Part shown: positions 9,663-18,080 of the stretch, piece after piece
Layout: the number at the start of each line of letters is the position of its first letter
Numbering within the stretch: the stretch's first letter is position 1
Assembly: GCF_011250635.1 (NCBI RefSeq)
Contig: NZ_JAANNP010000001.1
Span: 1 to 64,000 of the forward strand
Reading direction: 5' to 3'
Origin: Motilibacter deserti
GTDB lineage: Bacteria; Actinomycetota; Actinomycetes; Motilibacterales; Motilibacteraceae
DNA: 64,000 nt
Made by a program: the position numbers and the translations under genes
The notes under the pieces: model-generated
The model's database searches: none
What the model saw: only the letters and a program-made list of their open reading frames with translations
What the model was told of the DNA's origin: nothing

Positions 9663-10646
9663 GTGCCCGACCTGCCCGACGTGCGCCGCCGTGTCCCCTC
9701 GCTGATCGCGAGCCGCCCCACGTGGCGGACGGTCCGGCTGCTCGCGTGGGCGTCCGTGGTCGCCAACGTCGTCATCGTGGTCACCGGCGGCGCGGTCCGG
9801 CTCACCGCCAGCGGCCTCGGGTGCCCGACATGGCCCAAGTGCGGCGAGGAGTCGTACGTCACGCACGGCGAGCTGGGCATCCACGGTGCGATCGAGTTCG
9901 GCAACCGGCTGCTCACCTTCGTCCTGGCGGCCGTCGCCATCGCGACGCTGGTGGCGGCCGTACGCGCCCGTCCCCGGCGGAGTGGGCCGGTGCGCATCGC
10001 GATGGCGCTCTTCCTCGGCATCCCGCTGCAAGCGGTCATCGGCGGCATCACGGTCCTCACGAAGCTCAACCCGTGGGTCGTGATGCTGCACTTCCTGCTG
10101 TCGATGGTGCTCGTGGGGCTCGCCACGCTGCTCGTGCAGCGCACCGGCGAGGGCGACGGGCCGGCCCGGCTGGTCGTGCACCCGATGCTGCACCGGCTCG
10201 GGTTGGCGATCCTCGGGCTCACGGCGGTCGTGCTCTACCTCGGCACCGTGGTCACCGGCAGCGGGCCGCACGCGGGCGACCTCGACGCGAAGCGGACGGG
10301 GCTGGACCCGGACCGGATGAGCCAGCTGCACGCCGACGGCGTCTTCCTGATGGTCGGGCTGACCCTGGCGATGGTCTTCGCGCTGGCCGCGGTGAACGCG
10401 CCCGCGCAGGCGCGCCGGGCGGCGGTCGTGCTCCTCGGCGTCGAGCTGGCCCAGGGCGTCGTCGGGTTCGTGCAGTTCTTCACCGGGCTCCCCGAGGTCC
10501 TGGTCGCGCTGCACATGCTCGGGGCGGGAGTCACCGTGGTGGCCGCCGTCCGGCTCGTGCTGGCCCTGCGCGTACGGGCGGCCGAGCTCCCGGAGCCGCG
10601 CCGGCCCGCGGTCGCGGCCGTCCCGGCGTCGGCGGCCGTCCCCTAG
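9663..10646 (+). CDS. ctaA: Heme A synthase (CtaA / COX15 family)
   Basis: CtaA oxidises the C8 methyl of heme O to make heme A for aa3-type cytochrome oxidase. The 327-residue membrane protein has eight predicted spans and the conserved cysteine pair in LGCPTWPKCGE. Heme-ligand histidines lie in THGELGIHGAIEFGNR, VMLHFLLS, LHADGVF and ALHMLGAG. I chose GTG 9663 because a TACCCT -10 (9650-9655) ends seven bases earlier, giving a leaderless start; GTG 9657 would add two residues. Its stop overlaps the converging gene by four bases. ctaB lies about 6 kb downstream on the other strand. Confidence 0.94.
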   Translation: MPDLPDVRRRVPSLIASRPTWRTVRLLAWASVVANVVIVVTGGAVRLTASGLGCPTWPKCGEESYVTHGELGIHGAIEFGNRLLTFVLAAVAIATLVAAVRARPRRSGPVRIAMALFLGIPLQAVIGGITVLTKLNPWVVMLHFLLSMVLVGLATLLVQRTGEGDGPARLVVHPMLHRLGLAILGLTAVVLYLGTVVTGSGPHAGDLDAKRTGLDPDRMSQLHADGVFLMVGLTLAMVFALAAVNAPAQARRAAVVLLGVELAQGVVGFVQFFTGLPEVLVALHMLGAGVTVVAAVRLVLALRVRAAELPEPRRPAVAAVPASAAVP

Positions 10647-11674
10647 GCCGCGCAGAGCTCGGCGATGCGCTCCATCGCCGCGCGTCCGGCCGACGGGGAG
10701 CGGCGGCCGAGCCCGCAGGGGTTGGACACCCCCACGGGGCGGTCGACGCGCTCCTCGATGAGCCGGAGGACCTCGAGCTGCTCGGCGAAGCCCTGCCCCT
10801 CGTGGGCGAAGCCGGCCACGAACCGCGTGGTCGTCGGCAGCCGGAGCCGCTCGAGCGGCGCGTAGAACGCCGGCTCCGTGGGCGGCGGGTCCTCCCCGCC
10901 CGTGAACGGCGCGTGGACGAACTCCAGCGCCCGGCCGGCCGGCCAGCCGCGAGCGATGGCGTTCGCGAGGTGGACGAGGGGAGCCGCGTCCTGCATCCGC
11001 CCGAGCGCCCGGTGGTTCATGTCGCCCAGGCAGAGATGGACCCCGAAGCGGGCCCCCTCCGGCGCTCCGGCGGCGAGGTCGAGCACCCCCCGGGCGAGCA
11101 CGCGCGCGGCGGCCGGCGCCAGCGGCTCCGGCACCCGGGCCAGCTGCACCAGCTCGGCCGGGGCCTCGATCTGGAACACGACGTCCCGCCCGTGCGCCGC
11201 GAAGACGCGCCCGATCTCGGCGAGCGTGGCCTCGGTGAACGCCCGCCGGTGCCGCAGCCCCTCCCGCGGGCCGAGGGTGAAGGCCGCCATGTCGAAGTCG
11301 CCCGGGACGCCCACCTGGAACGACAGGCCCGGGCGGGCGTACTCCGTCCGAAGCCGGGAGAAGACCGGCCAGCTCTGCTCGACCGCCGCCACGTGGCCGA
11401 AGTCCAAGGTGGCCCCGTAGAGCTTGCGGCCCTTGCGGACGCGCAGGCGCGGGATGCGGTCGTAGTCGGAGAAGTCCCCGTCGCGCGCGACCTCGAGGTC
11501 CGGGTGGTCCCGCAGCTCCTCGATCACGGAGACGATCCAGTTGCGCCGCTCCCCCGTCTCTCCGTCGGTGAGGGTCTGCAGCGACGGGCCGAGCGCGTCG
11601 AGGGCCAGCCGCATGGCCGACTCCGCGTCCGGCGCCGGGATGCTCCCGACCAGGTGCCCCATCCGCTGGGCCAT
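10643..11674 (-). CDS. MetE-C/UROD-like TIM-barrel protein, function unknown
   Basis: I do not recognise a characterised function. The 343-residue product resembles the C-terminal barrel of cobalamin-independent methionine synthase. GVHLCLGDMNH supplies an H-x-C pair, a glutamate follows in RALEFVHAPF, and VSNPCGLGRR supplies a last cysteine. Together these match the zinc-site pattern of MetE, but the N-terminal MetE half is absent. MGHLVGSIPAPD and TDGETGERRNWI near the start are distinctive. Start ATG 11674 has a strong GAGGAG five bases upstream; the frame stays open further but without an RBS. A methyl- or alkyl-transferase is possible. Confidence 0.8.
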   Translation of the reverse strand: MAQRMGHLVGSIPAPDAESAMRLALDALGPSLQTLTDGETGERRNWIVSVIEELRDHPDLEVARDGDFSDYDRIPRLRVRKGRKLYGATLDFGHVAAVEQSWPVFSRLRTEYARPGLSFQVGVPGDFDMAAFTLGPREGLRHRRAFTEATLAEIGRVFAAHGRDVVFQIEAPAELVQLARVPEPLAPAAARVLARGVLDLAAGAPEGARFGVHLCLGDMNHRALGRMQDAAPLVHLANAIARGWPAGRALEFVHAPFTGGEDPPPTEPAFYAPLERLRLPTTTRFVAGFAHEGQGFAEQLEVLRLIEERVDRPVGVSNPCGLGRRSPSAGRAAMERIAELCAA

Positions 11675-11892
11675 GCCGCTCCTCTCCCTCGAGGCCGTCG
11701 TACGCGAAATGCCGTAGCCCGGGCAGGCTAGTTGCCCCCGAGTTCCCGGGCCATCCCTGCGGCGCACCGGGCGCCCGGGACGGTGCCGGCCCACCCGGCT
11801 GCCGCCGGAGGCCCGGCGTGCGCGAGCATGCGACGGGAGCACGCGGGCGCCCGCCGGCCCGGCGGCGGCGCGCTCCATCGAGAGGAGCGCCT

Positions 11893-12915
11893 GTGCGAGC
11901 GATCGCCTACACCCGCAGCGGCGGCCCGGAGGTGCTCGAGCTGGTCGAGCGCCCGGTCCCCGAGCCCGGTCCCGGCGAGGTCCGGGTCCGCGTCTACTAC
12001 TCCGGCGTGAACCCCACCGACTGGAAGGCGCGCGAGGCTGCCGGGCCGGGGCGGCCGCTGAAGTTCGCGTCGGTGGTGCCGAACCAGGACGGCTCGGGGG
12101 TCGTCGACAAGGCCGGGAGCGGCACGAGCCTGGAGCCGGGCCAGCGCGTCTGGCTCTGGGAGGCGGCGTGGCAGCGTGCGGACGGGACGGCGCAGGAGTA
12201 CGTCGTGCTGCCCGAGCGGCAGGCCGTCCCGCTGCCGGACCAGGCCGGCCTCACGCTGGGCGCCAGCCTGGGCATCCCGGCCATGACGGCGCACCGCTGC
12301 CTCACGCTCGGCGACGGCGTCCCGGACCGCCTCACGCCGGGGGCGCTCGAGGGCCGCACGGTCCTGGTGCAGGGCGGGGCGGGCGCCGTCGGCAACGCCG
12401 CGATCCAGCTCGCCCGTTGGGCGGGAGCACGGGTCATCACGACGGTGAGCAGCACGCCGAAGGCACGGCTCGCGTCGGCGGCGGGCGCGCACGAGACGGT
12501 GAACTATCGCGAGCACGACGCCGCCGCGCTGATCCGCACGCTCGCGCCGGACGGCGTCGACACGGTCGTCGAGGTCGCGCCCGCTGCGAACGCGCAGCTG
12601 GACCGGGCGGTCATCGCGCGCCATGCCACCGTCGCGATCTACGCCAACGACGGCGGCGACGAGCTGGCGCTCCCCGCCCGCGAGCTGCTCTCGTCCAACA
12701 GCAGGTGGCAGTTCGTCCTCGTCTACACGATGCCGGACGCGGCCAAGCTCGCGGCGGTGGCGGCGATCCGCGCGGCCGTCGCCGACGGCGCCCTGCAGGC
12801 CGGCGAGCACGCCGGGCTACCGCTGCACGTGTTCCCGCTCGCGGCCACGTCCGACGCTCACGAGGCGGTGCGTGAGGGCACCGTCGGCAAGGTGCTCGTC
12901 GACGTCAGCGCGTGA
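11893..12915 (+). CDS. Zinc-independent quinone oxidoreductase-like (MDR) protein
   Basis: This 340-residue protein is a medium-chain dehydrogenase/reductase of the quinone oxidoreductase class. An N-terminal catalytic domain (RAIAYTRSGGPEVLELVERP, NQDGSGVVDKAG) precedes a Rossmann domain with VLVQGGAGAVGNAAIQLARWAGARV. That domain binds NADPH in the family. The zinc ligands of alcohol dehydrogenases are absent. Start GTG 11893 follows GAGAGGAG; upstream codons lack protein character. The last 99 bases overlap, on the opposite strand, the 3' end of the large histidine kinase. Confidence 0.88.
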   Translation: MRAIAYTRSGGPEVLELVERPVPEPGPGEVRVRVYYSGVNPTDWKAREAAGPGRPLKFASVVPNQDGSGVVDKAGSGTSLEPGQRVWLWEAAWQRADGTAQEYVVLPERQAVPLPDQAGLTLGASLGIPAMTAHRCLTLGDGVPDRLTPGALEGRTVLVQGGAGAVGNAAIQLARWAGARVITTVSSTPKARLASAAGAHETVNYREHDAAALIRTLAPDGVDTVVEVAPAANAQLDRAVIARHATVAIYANDGGDELALPARELLSSNSRWQFVLVYTMPDAAKLAAVAAIRAAVADGALQAGEHAGLPLHVFPLAATSDAHEAVREGTVGKVLVDVSA

Positions 12916-15768
12916 GGCGGGGGCCGGCGGCAGCGTGAAGGCGAACACCGAGCCGCCCTCGTCGCCGGGGCGTACCCAGATCCGGCCGCCGTGCCGCTCG
13001 ACGATGCGCTGGCAGGTGGCCAGGCCGATCCCGGTCCCCTCGTAGCCGCGGCGTGCCTCGCGCGCGAACATCCGGAAGATCCGCTCGACGGCGTCCGCGG
13101 GCACGCCGATGCCGTTGTCGGCGACCGTGAAGACCCACTCCCCGTCCCCGCCCGGCGCTGCGTCCACGGCGACCTGCGGGCGTACGCCGGGGGCGACGTA
13201 CTTCAGCGCGTTGCCGACGAGGTTGGCGACCAGCTGCCGCAACAGGGTCCGGTGGGCGTGGACCTGCGGCAGCGGCCCGACCCGCACCCTGCCGCCGGCC
13301 CCTTCGATCGCGGGCGCGATGTCGGCGACGACCTCGGCGACGACCACCGCGCTGTCCACCGGCCCGAGCCGCAGGGGCTCGCTGCCGGCGCGGGCGTAGT
13401 CCAGCAGGTCGTCGATCAGCGTCCGCATGCGGTCGGCGTTGCGTCGAACGGCGTCCAGAGCGTGCAGCCCCTCAGCCGGAAGCGCTCCTCCGCACAGGTC
13501 CGAGAGCAGCTCGCTGTAGCCCGAGATGGAGGTCAGCGGGTTCTTCAGGTCGTGCGCCACCGCGGCGGTGAAGCGGTCGAGCTCGGCGTTGGTGCGGGCG
13601 AGCGCGTCGTTGGCCGCGGACAGCTCCTCGTTCGCGCGACGCAGCTCCTCGCGGGCAAGGCGGCGCTGGGTGACGTCCTCGACCTGGGTGACCGTGTAGA
13701 GCCCGGCACCCTCCTCGTCACGGACGACGGCGACGTTGACGGCCACCCAGACCGCCTCGCCGTCCGCGCGGATGTAGCGCTTCTCGAAGCGGGCCCGCTC
13801 CTTGTCCCCGCGCATGAGCAGCCGCGCCCACTCGGCGTCCTGGGCCAGGTCGTCGGGGTGCGTGATGTCGGCCGTCGTACGTTGCAGCAGCGCGGACCGG
13901 CTCATGCCGAGCATGCGGCAGAGCGCCGGGTTCACGTCGAGCAACCGGCCGGCCTCGTGCGGCCGCAGGCTCGCCATCTGCACACCGGTGGGCGCGTTCG
14001 TGAAGGACAGCTTGAACCGCAGCTCCGCCTCGCGCAAAGCGGAGGCGGTCTGCCGTTCGTCGGTGACGTCGCGGTGCGCGCTGACGGTGCCGGTCACGCG
14101 GCCCTTCGCGTCCTTGAGCACGACGACGACGGCCTCGGCGACTCCGGGCGGCCGGCCCTTGCGGGCGAACGCCAGGTCGCCCCGCCACTCGCCCTGCGCC
14201 CGGAGCGCCTCGCCGACCATCGCCAGCCGTTCCGCGGCGCACATCGCGTCGGGACGGCGGCCCAGCAGCTCGGCGCGTGTGTGGCCGGTCATGCGCTCGG
14301 CGGCGGGGTTGCAGTCGACGATCGCGCCGGCGGGATCGGTGATGAACACCGCGTCGGTGATCGCGGAGAACACCACGGCCTGGCGCGCGAGGGCGGCCTC
14401 CGCGCGCTGCCGCTCGGTCACGTCGTCGAAGACGGCGACGGCACCACCCCGACGCGACAGCGGGTGCGCGCTCACGCGGAGCACCTGAGGGCCGCTGCCG
14501 TCGATGTGCACCACGACGTCGACGTCCTCGCAGGACTCCCCGGCAAGGGCACGCGCGAGCGGCAGCTCGTCATCGTCGTACGCCGCGGCGCCGTCGCCGC
14601 GCAGCACGCCGTCGCGGTCCTGCAGGGTCTGTGGCATGGCGCCTTCGGCCGTGGTGCCCAGCATCTGCCGCGCCGCCCGGTTGTGGACGACGTAGCGGCC
14701 GTCGGCGTCGACCACGGAGACGCCGTCGCTGATGCTCTCCAGGACGTCGTGGAGCAGTTCGGCCTGCTGTCGGGACTCCTCCTCGGCGGCGCGCAGCTCC
14801 GCCATCGCCGCGCCCCAGCGCGCGACGGCCCGTTCGCGCGCGATCGCGAGCACGAGCACCAGGCCGGCGAGGAGCACGGTCGCGAGGCCGCCGCCCACAC
14901 CGATCGCGGTGTCCATCGGGACGAGTCCGGCGGGGGCCGAGCGAACCGGGGGGGCGGTGACGGTGAGCGCCCACGTCCGGTCCACGACCCGGACGCCGAC
15001 CCTCCGGTGCGGAGCATCACCGGCCCCGGAGCTGCGAAGGGCAGGCTTCGGGTCCGGAGCGACGGCGGCGATCGTCACCGGGTCGCCCGTGACGGCCGGC
15101 GCGGCCAGCGTCACCCGGCCCACGGGGCCGACGGCCTCGCGCAGGAGCGCGCGCACCAGGTCGGGGCCGCGTAGGCTGAGCAGGGCCCAGCCGCGGAAGC
15201 GCAGGCCCGGGCCCACGACCGGTGCCGCGAGGACGACCGCCAGCTGACGACGGCCGGGCGGCAGCGCCCGGTCGCGCGGCAGGACGAGCGGGCTGGAGAC
15301 GGCGGGCCGACCCGTCCGGCGCGCGCGTTCGAGCACGTCCGCGAGCTCGGGGTCGGCGGCGGCGTCCCAACCGCTCGCCACGGCGCGTCCGTCGAGGCCG
15401 CTCGCGAGCACGACCAGGTCCTCGCCGTCGCGCGGCTCGGCGTACGCGACGCCGCCCGCGCCAGGCAGGTGCGCGAGCGCGAGCGACTGCGCCAGCGCCC
15501 CGAAGGACGACCTGTCCGGCGAGACGGAGGCCGAGAGGGAGGCGGCGGCCTGCCGGACCGCGTCCTCGTAGCGGCGGGCCTCGGCGGTCAGCGCGGCCTG
15601 AGCGCCAGCCAGCGGCCGCTCGAGGCCGCGGGCGGCGGCGTCCCGCTCTGCCCGGGAGGCGAGGAGCGTGGCCGGCACGACGAGCGCGGCTCCGACGACC
15701 AGAACGACGAGGGCGAGCAGCGGCGGGCGCCGGCGCCCGTCAGTTGCTCTCCCGGATCCTCTGGTCAC
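12817..15768 (-). CDS. Membrane-bound multi-PAS sensor histidine kinase
   Basis: A 983-residue sensor kinase. Transmembrane span 1 lies near 17-37 and span 2 near 287-310, enclosing a CHASE-like extracytoplasmic sensor. Three PAS domains follow (about 336-455, 460-572, 582-702), then a coiled linker, a HisKA domain with phospho-acceptor His739 in AVAHDLKNPLTS, and a HATPase domain (NALKY, DNGIGVP, GTGIGLATCQ). GTG start with AAGGGG upstream. The final ~33 residues beyond the ATPase domain are encoded antisense to the end of the convergent oxidoreductase gene. No response regulator is adjacent. Confidence 0.9.
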   Translation of the reverse strand: MTRGSGRATDGRRRPPLLALVVLVVGAALVVPATLLASRAERDAAARGLERPLAGAQAALTAEARRYEDAVRQAAASLSASVSPDRSSFGALAQSLALAHLPGAGGVAYAEPRDGEDLVVLASGLDGRAVASGWDAAADPELADVLERARRTGRPAVSSPLVLPRDRALPPGRRQLAVVLAAPVVGPGLRFRGWALLSLRGPDLVRALLREAVGPVGRVTLAAPAVTGDPVTIAAVAPDPKPALRSSGAGDAPHRRVGVRVVDRTWALTVTAPPVRSAPAGLVPMDTAIGVGGGLATVLLAGLVLVLAIARERAVARWGAAMAELRAAEEESRQQAELLHDVLESISDGVSVVDADGRYVVHNRAARQMLGTTAEGAMPQTLQDRDGVLRGDGAAAYDDDELPLARALAGESCEDVDVVVHIDGSGPQVLRVSAHPLSRRGGAVAVFDDVTERQRAEAALARQAVVFSAITDAVFITDPAGAIVDCNPAAERMTGHTRAELLGRRPDAMCAAERLAMVGEALRAQGEWRGDLAFARKGRPPGVAEAVVVVLKDAKGRVTGTVSAHRDVTDERQTASALREAELRFKLSFTNAPTGVQMASLRPHEAGRLLDVNPALCRMLGMSRSALLQRTTADITHPDDLAQDAEWARLLMRGDKERARFEKRYIRADGEAVWVAVNVAVVRDEEGAGLYTVTQVEDVTQRRLAREELRRANEELSAANDALARTNAELDRFTAAVAHDLKNPLTSISGYSELLSDLCGGALPAEGLHALDAVRRNADRMRTLIDDLLDYARAGSEPLRLGPVDSAVVVAEVVADIAPAIEGAGGRVRVGPLPQVHAHRTLLRQLVANLVGNALKYVAPGVRPQVAVDAAPGGDGEWVFTVADNGIGVPADAVERIFRMFAREARRGYEGTGIGLATCQRIVERHGGRIWVRPGDEGGSVFAFTLPPAPASRADVDEHLADGALTHRLVSVGRGREREHVQR

Positions 15769-15825
15769 GAGGCCCCTTCGGCGTGCCGGGCACGCAACCT
15801 GAGGACAGGAGCCCGCCGGGGCCCG

Positions 15826-16659
15826 TCAGCCCGCGAGCAGCGCGGGCGCAGCGTGTGGCGGGGTGGGGGGAGCGTCCGGTCCGGTCGGGAAGGTGGCCCG
15901 CGCGGTCGTGCCCGCTCCCGGCTCGCTGACGATGCTGAGCGTGCCGCCGTGGGAAGCGGCCACCTCCCGCGCGACAGCAAGGCCGAGGCCGACGCCGGGC
16001 TGTCCGTCGTGCCGCGTGGCGCTGCCACGGTAGAAGCGCTCGAGGACACGGGTGCGCTCGTCCGCGGGGATGCCGACGCCGGTGTCGGCGACGTCGACCG
16101 CGGCCCAGCCGTCCAGCGCCCGCACCTCGACGCGGACCGCGCCACCGGGCGGCGTGAACGCGACGGCGTTGCACACGAGCGCCTCGACCATGCGCACGAG
16201 CCGTGCGCGGTCCCCCTGCGCCACGACCGTGCCGCACGGCACGACCTCCAGGGCCACGCCGCCGCGCTGCGCCGGGCGCGCCCGTGCGGCGGCCGCCGCG
16301 CCAGCGACGTCGAGCAGGTCCACGGGCTGCCGGTCCAGGGCCAGCTGGCCGTCCCCGGCCCCCGCTCCCGCGACGAGCAGCAGGTCCTCCACGAGGCGGA
16401 GCAGGCGCTTCGCGCCGTTCTCGGCGGAACGGGCCACCAGGGCCTGCTCGTCCGACAGCGGGCCGACGATCCCGTCGAGGAGGAGCTCGAGGTGGCCGAG
16501 GGCGGACGTGAGCGGGGTGCGCAGCTCGTGCGACATCAGCGCGAGGAAGGCGTCGCGGACGTCGGCGTCGAGGGTCGCGCCGGGCACACGCTGGTCCGCT
16601 GCACGCGCCAGCGGCATGCCCGGCGGCGCCGGCTCGCGCTGCGCGGGGTGCCCGGTCAT
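15826..16659 (-). CDS. Soluble sensor histidine kinase
   Basis: This 277-residue kinase has no transmembrane span. After a short N-terminus comes a HisKA domain with the phospho-acceptor in FLALMSHELRTPLTS. The HATPase domain follows, with N-box VEALVCNAVAF, G1 DTGVGIPADE and G2 GVGLGLAVAREV. There is no recognisable input domain, so it may sense through partner proteins or work together with the large kinase 57 bases downstream. I take ATG 16659 as start; the frame is open 33 codons further without kinase-like sequence. No receiver-domain gene is close. Confidence 0.82.
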   Translation of the reverse strand: MTGHPAQREPAPPGMPLARAADQRVPGATLDADVRDAFLALMSHELRTPLTSALGHLELLLDGIVGPLSDEQALVARSAENGAKRLLRLVEDLLLVAGAGAGDGQLALDRQPVDLLDVAGAAAAARARPAQRGGVALEVVPCGTVVAQGDRARLVRMVEALVCNAVAFTPPGGAVRVEVRALDGWAAVDVADTGVGIPADERTRVLERFYRGSATRHDGQPGVGLGLAVAREVAASHGGTLSIVSEPGAGTTARATFPTGPDAPPTPPHAAPALLAG

Positions 16660-16761
16660 ATCCCGAGGTTCGGCAACCTGATGCCGCCCCGGGAGCGGAT
16701 CGCCGCCCAGATCACCCGGGTGCCGCAGTACCCCGGATCGTCCGGGCCGGCGGCGCAACGG

Positions 16762-17757
16762 TCAGTGCAGCAGCGGGTCGATCGCGACGGCGAGGAAGAG
16801 CAGCGAGAGGTAGCTGATCGACCCATGGAAGAGCCGCATCGGCTTGAGCCCCGCGCCGCGGGCGCCCGACCCGGCTCGCGCCAGCAGGCGGTGGGCCTCG
16901 AGGAGGAAGGCCCCGCCCAGCACGACGGCGGCCACCGCATAGACGGCTCCGGTCCCCGCCACCGGCCAGAGCAGCAGGGAGCAGGCGACCATCGCCCAGG
17001 AGTAGGCGACGACCTGACGGGCGACGGTGACGTCGGACGCGACGACCGGCAGCATCGGCACGCCGGCGGCGGCGTAGTCGTCGCGGAAGCGCATCGCCAA
17101 CGGCCAGTAGTGCGGAGGCGTCCACAGGAAGATCACGCCGAAGAGCACCACCGGCGCCCAGGACAGCGAGCCCGTCACGACGGCCCAGCCGATGAGCACC
17201 GGCATGCAGCCCGCAGCGCCGCCCCAGACGATGTTCTGCGGGGTGCGCCGCTTCAGCAGCAGGGTGTAGACGAGCACGTAGAAGGCGATCGTCGCAAGCG
17301 TCAGCCCGGCGGCGAGCAGGTTCGTCAGCGCGGCGAAGAGCGCGACCGACACTCCGCCGAGGCCGAGGCCGAAGACGAGGGCCTGGCGCGGGGTCACCGC
17401 CCCGGTGACCAGCGGCCGCCGCTCGGTGCGGTGCATGACCGCGTCGATGTCGCGGTCGATGTAGCAGTTGAGCGCGTTCGCGCTGCCCGCGGCGAGCGTC
17501 CCGCCGACCAGCGTGACGAGGACGTCGCGCAGGGACGGGAAGCCGCCCGCGGCGAGGATCATCGTCGGCACGGTGGCGACGAGCAGCAGCTCGACGACAC
17601 GCAGCTTCATGAGGGCGACGTACGCCCGCAGCTGCTCGGCGAGCCTCCGGCGCCCAGCTGCGGGGGCCGCGGGAGCCGCCGACGTCCCGAACCTTCCGGA
17701 GTCCGAACCTGCCCGCGGAACCGCGAGAGCGTGCGGACGCGGGTCGACTGCCGTCAC
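16762..17757 (-). CDS. ctaB: Heme O synthase (protoheme IX farnesyltransferase)
   Basis: CtaB attaches a farnesyl group to heme B to make heme O, the substrate of CtaA. The 331-residue membrane protein is a UbiA-family prenyltransferase with the first Asp-rich motif in [18 protein letters not shown], the second region in [12 protein letters not shown], and [24 protein letters not shown] between. GTG 17757 follows GAGG at good spacing; ATG 17775 would add six residues. Synteny ctaB-tkt, divergent, is conserved in actinobacteria. Confidence 0.94.
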   Translation of the reverse strand: MTAVDPRPHALAVPRAGSDSGRFGTSAAPAAPAAGRRRLAEQLRAYVALMKLRVVELLLVATVPTMILAAGGFPSLRDVLVTLVGGTLAAGSANALNCYIDRDIDAVMHRTERRPLVTGAVTPRQALVFGLGLGGVSVALFAALTNLLAAGLTLATIAFYVLVYTLLLKRRTPQNIVWGGAAGCMPVLIGWAVVTGSLSWAPVVLFGVIFLWTPPHYWPLAMRFRDDYAAAGVPMLPVVASDVTVARQVVAYSWAMVACSLLLWPVAGTGAVYAVAAVVLGGAFLLEAHRLLARAGSGARGAGLKPMRLFHGSISYLSLLFLAVAIDPLLH

Positions 17758-18080
17758 TGGCACCTCGTCGAGCATGGGGAGCACCGCTGTGGACGGCGCG
17801 CGGACGGGAGTCAGCGTAACCGTCGGTCGCGGGCGGACGACGGCCGGGACACGGTGACGGCGGACACCTCCGTCGTCCGAGCCGGGCGGTTTGCGCAGAG
17901 CGCGCCCGCCCCCGCGTCGGGGCGCCGTGATCAGGGCATCCCGCGGCGGGAATAGGGTCTGGGAGCGTAGATGCTGGCCCAACGGGCAGCAGACCCGAGT
18001 CGGGGCTCATCGGAGCCGTCTGCGGACGGCGCCTGCCGCGGCCCGAGGCGACATAGGACGTTGTGGAGGGAGACCGGCAA
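17758..18080. promoter_or_regulatory. Divergent promoter region between ctaB and tkt
   Basis: This region separates two divergent operons and has no gene. A TAGGGT box (17953-17958) on the plus strand could serve tkt. On the minus strand TACGCT (17813-17818) could serve ctaB. Neither has a good -35 match, so the assignments are tentative. GGAGGGAGA at 18066-18074 is the tkt ribosome-binding site. Confidence 0.4.

Noticed and set aside
15469-17955. 828-codon plus-strand frame
   Set aside because: Antisense to the two kinases and ctaB, whose protein families are unmistakable; Arg/Gly/Asp/His-rich shadow.
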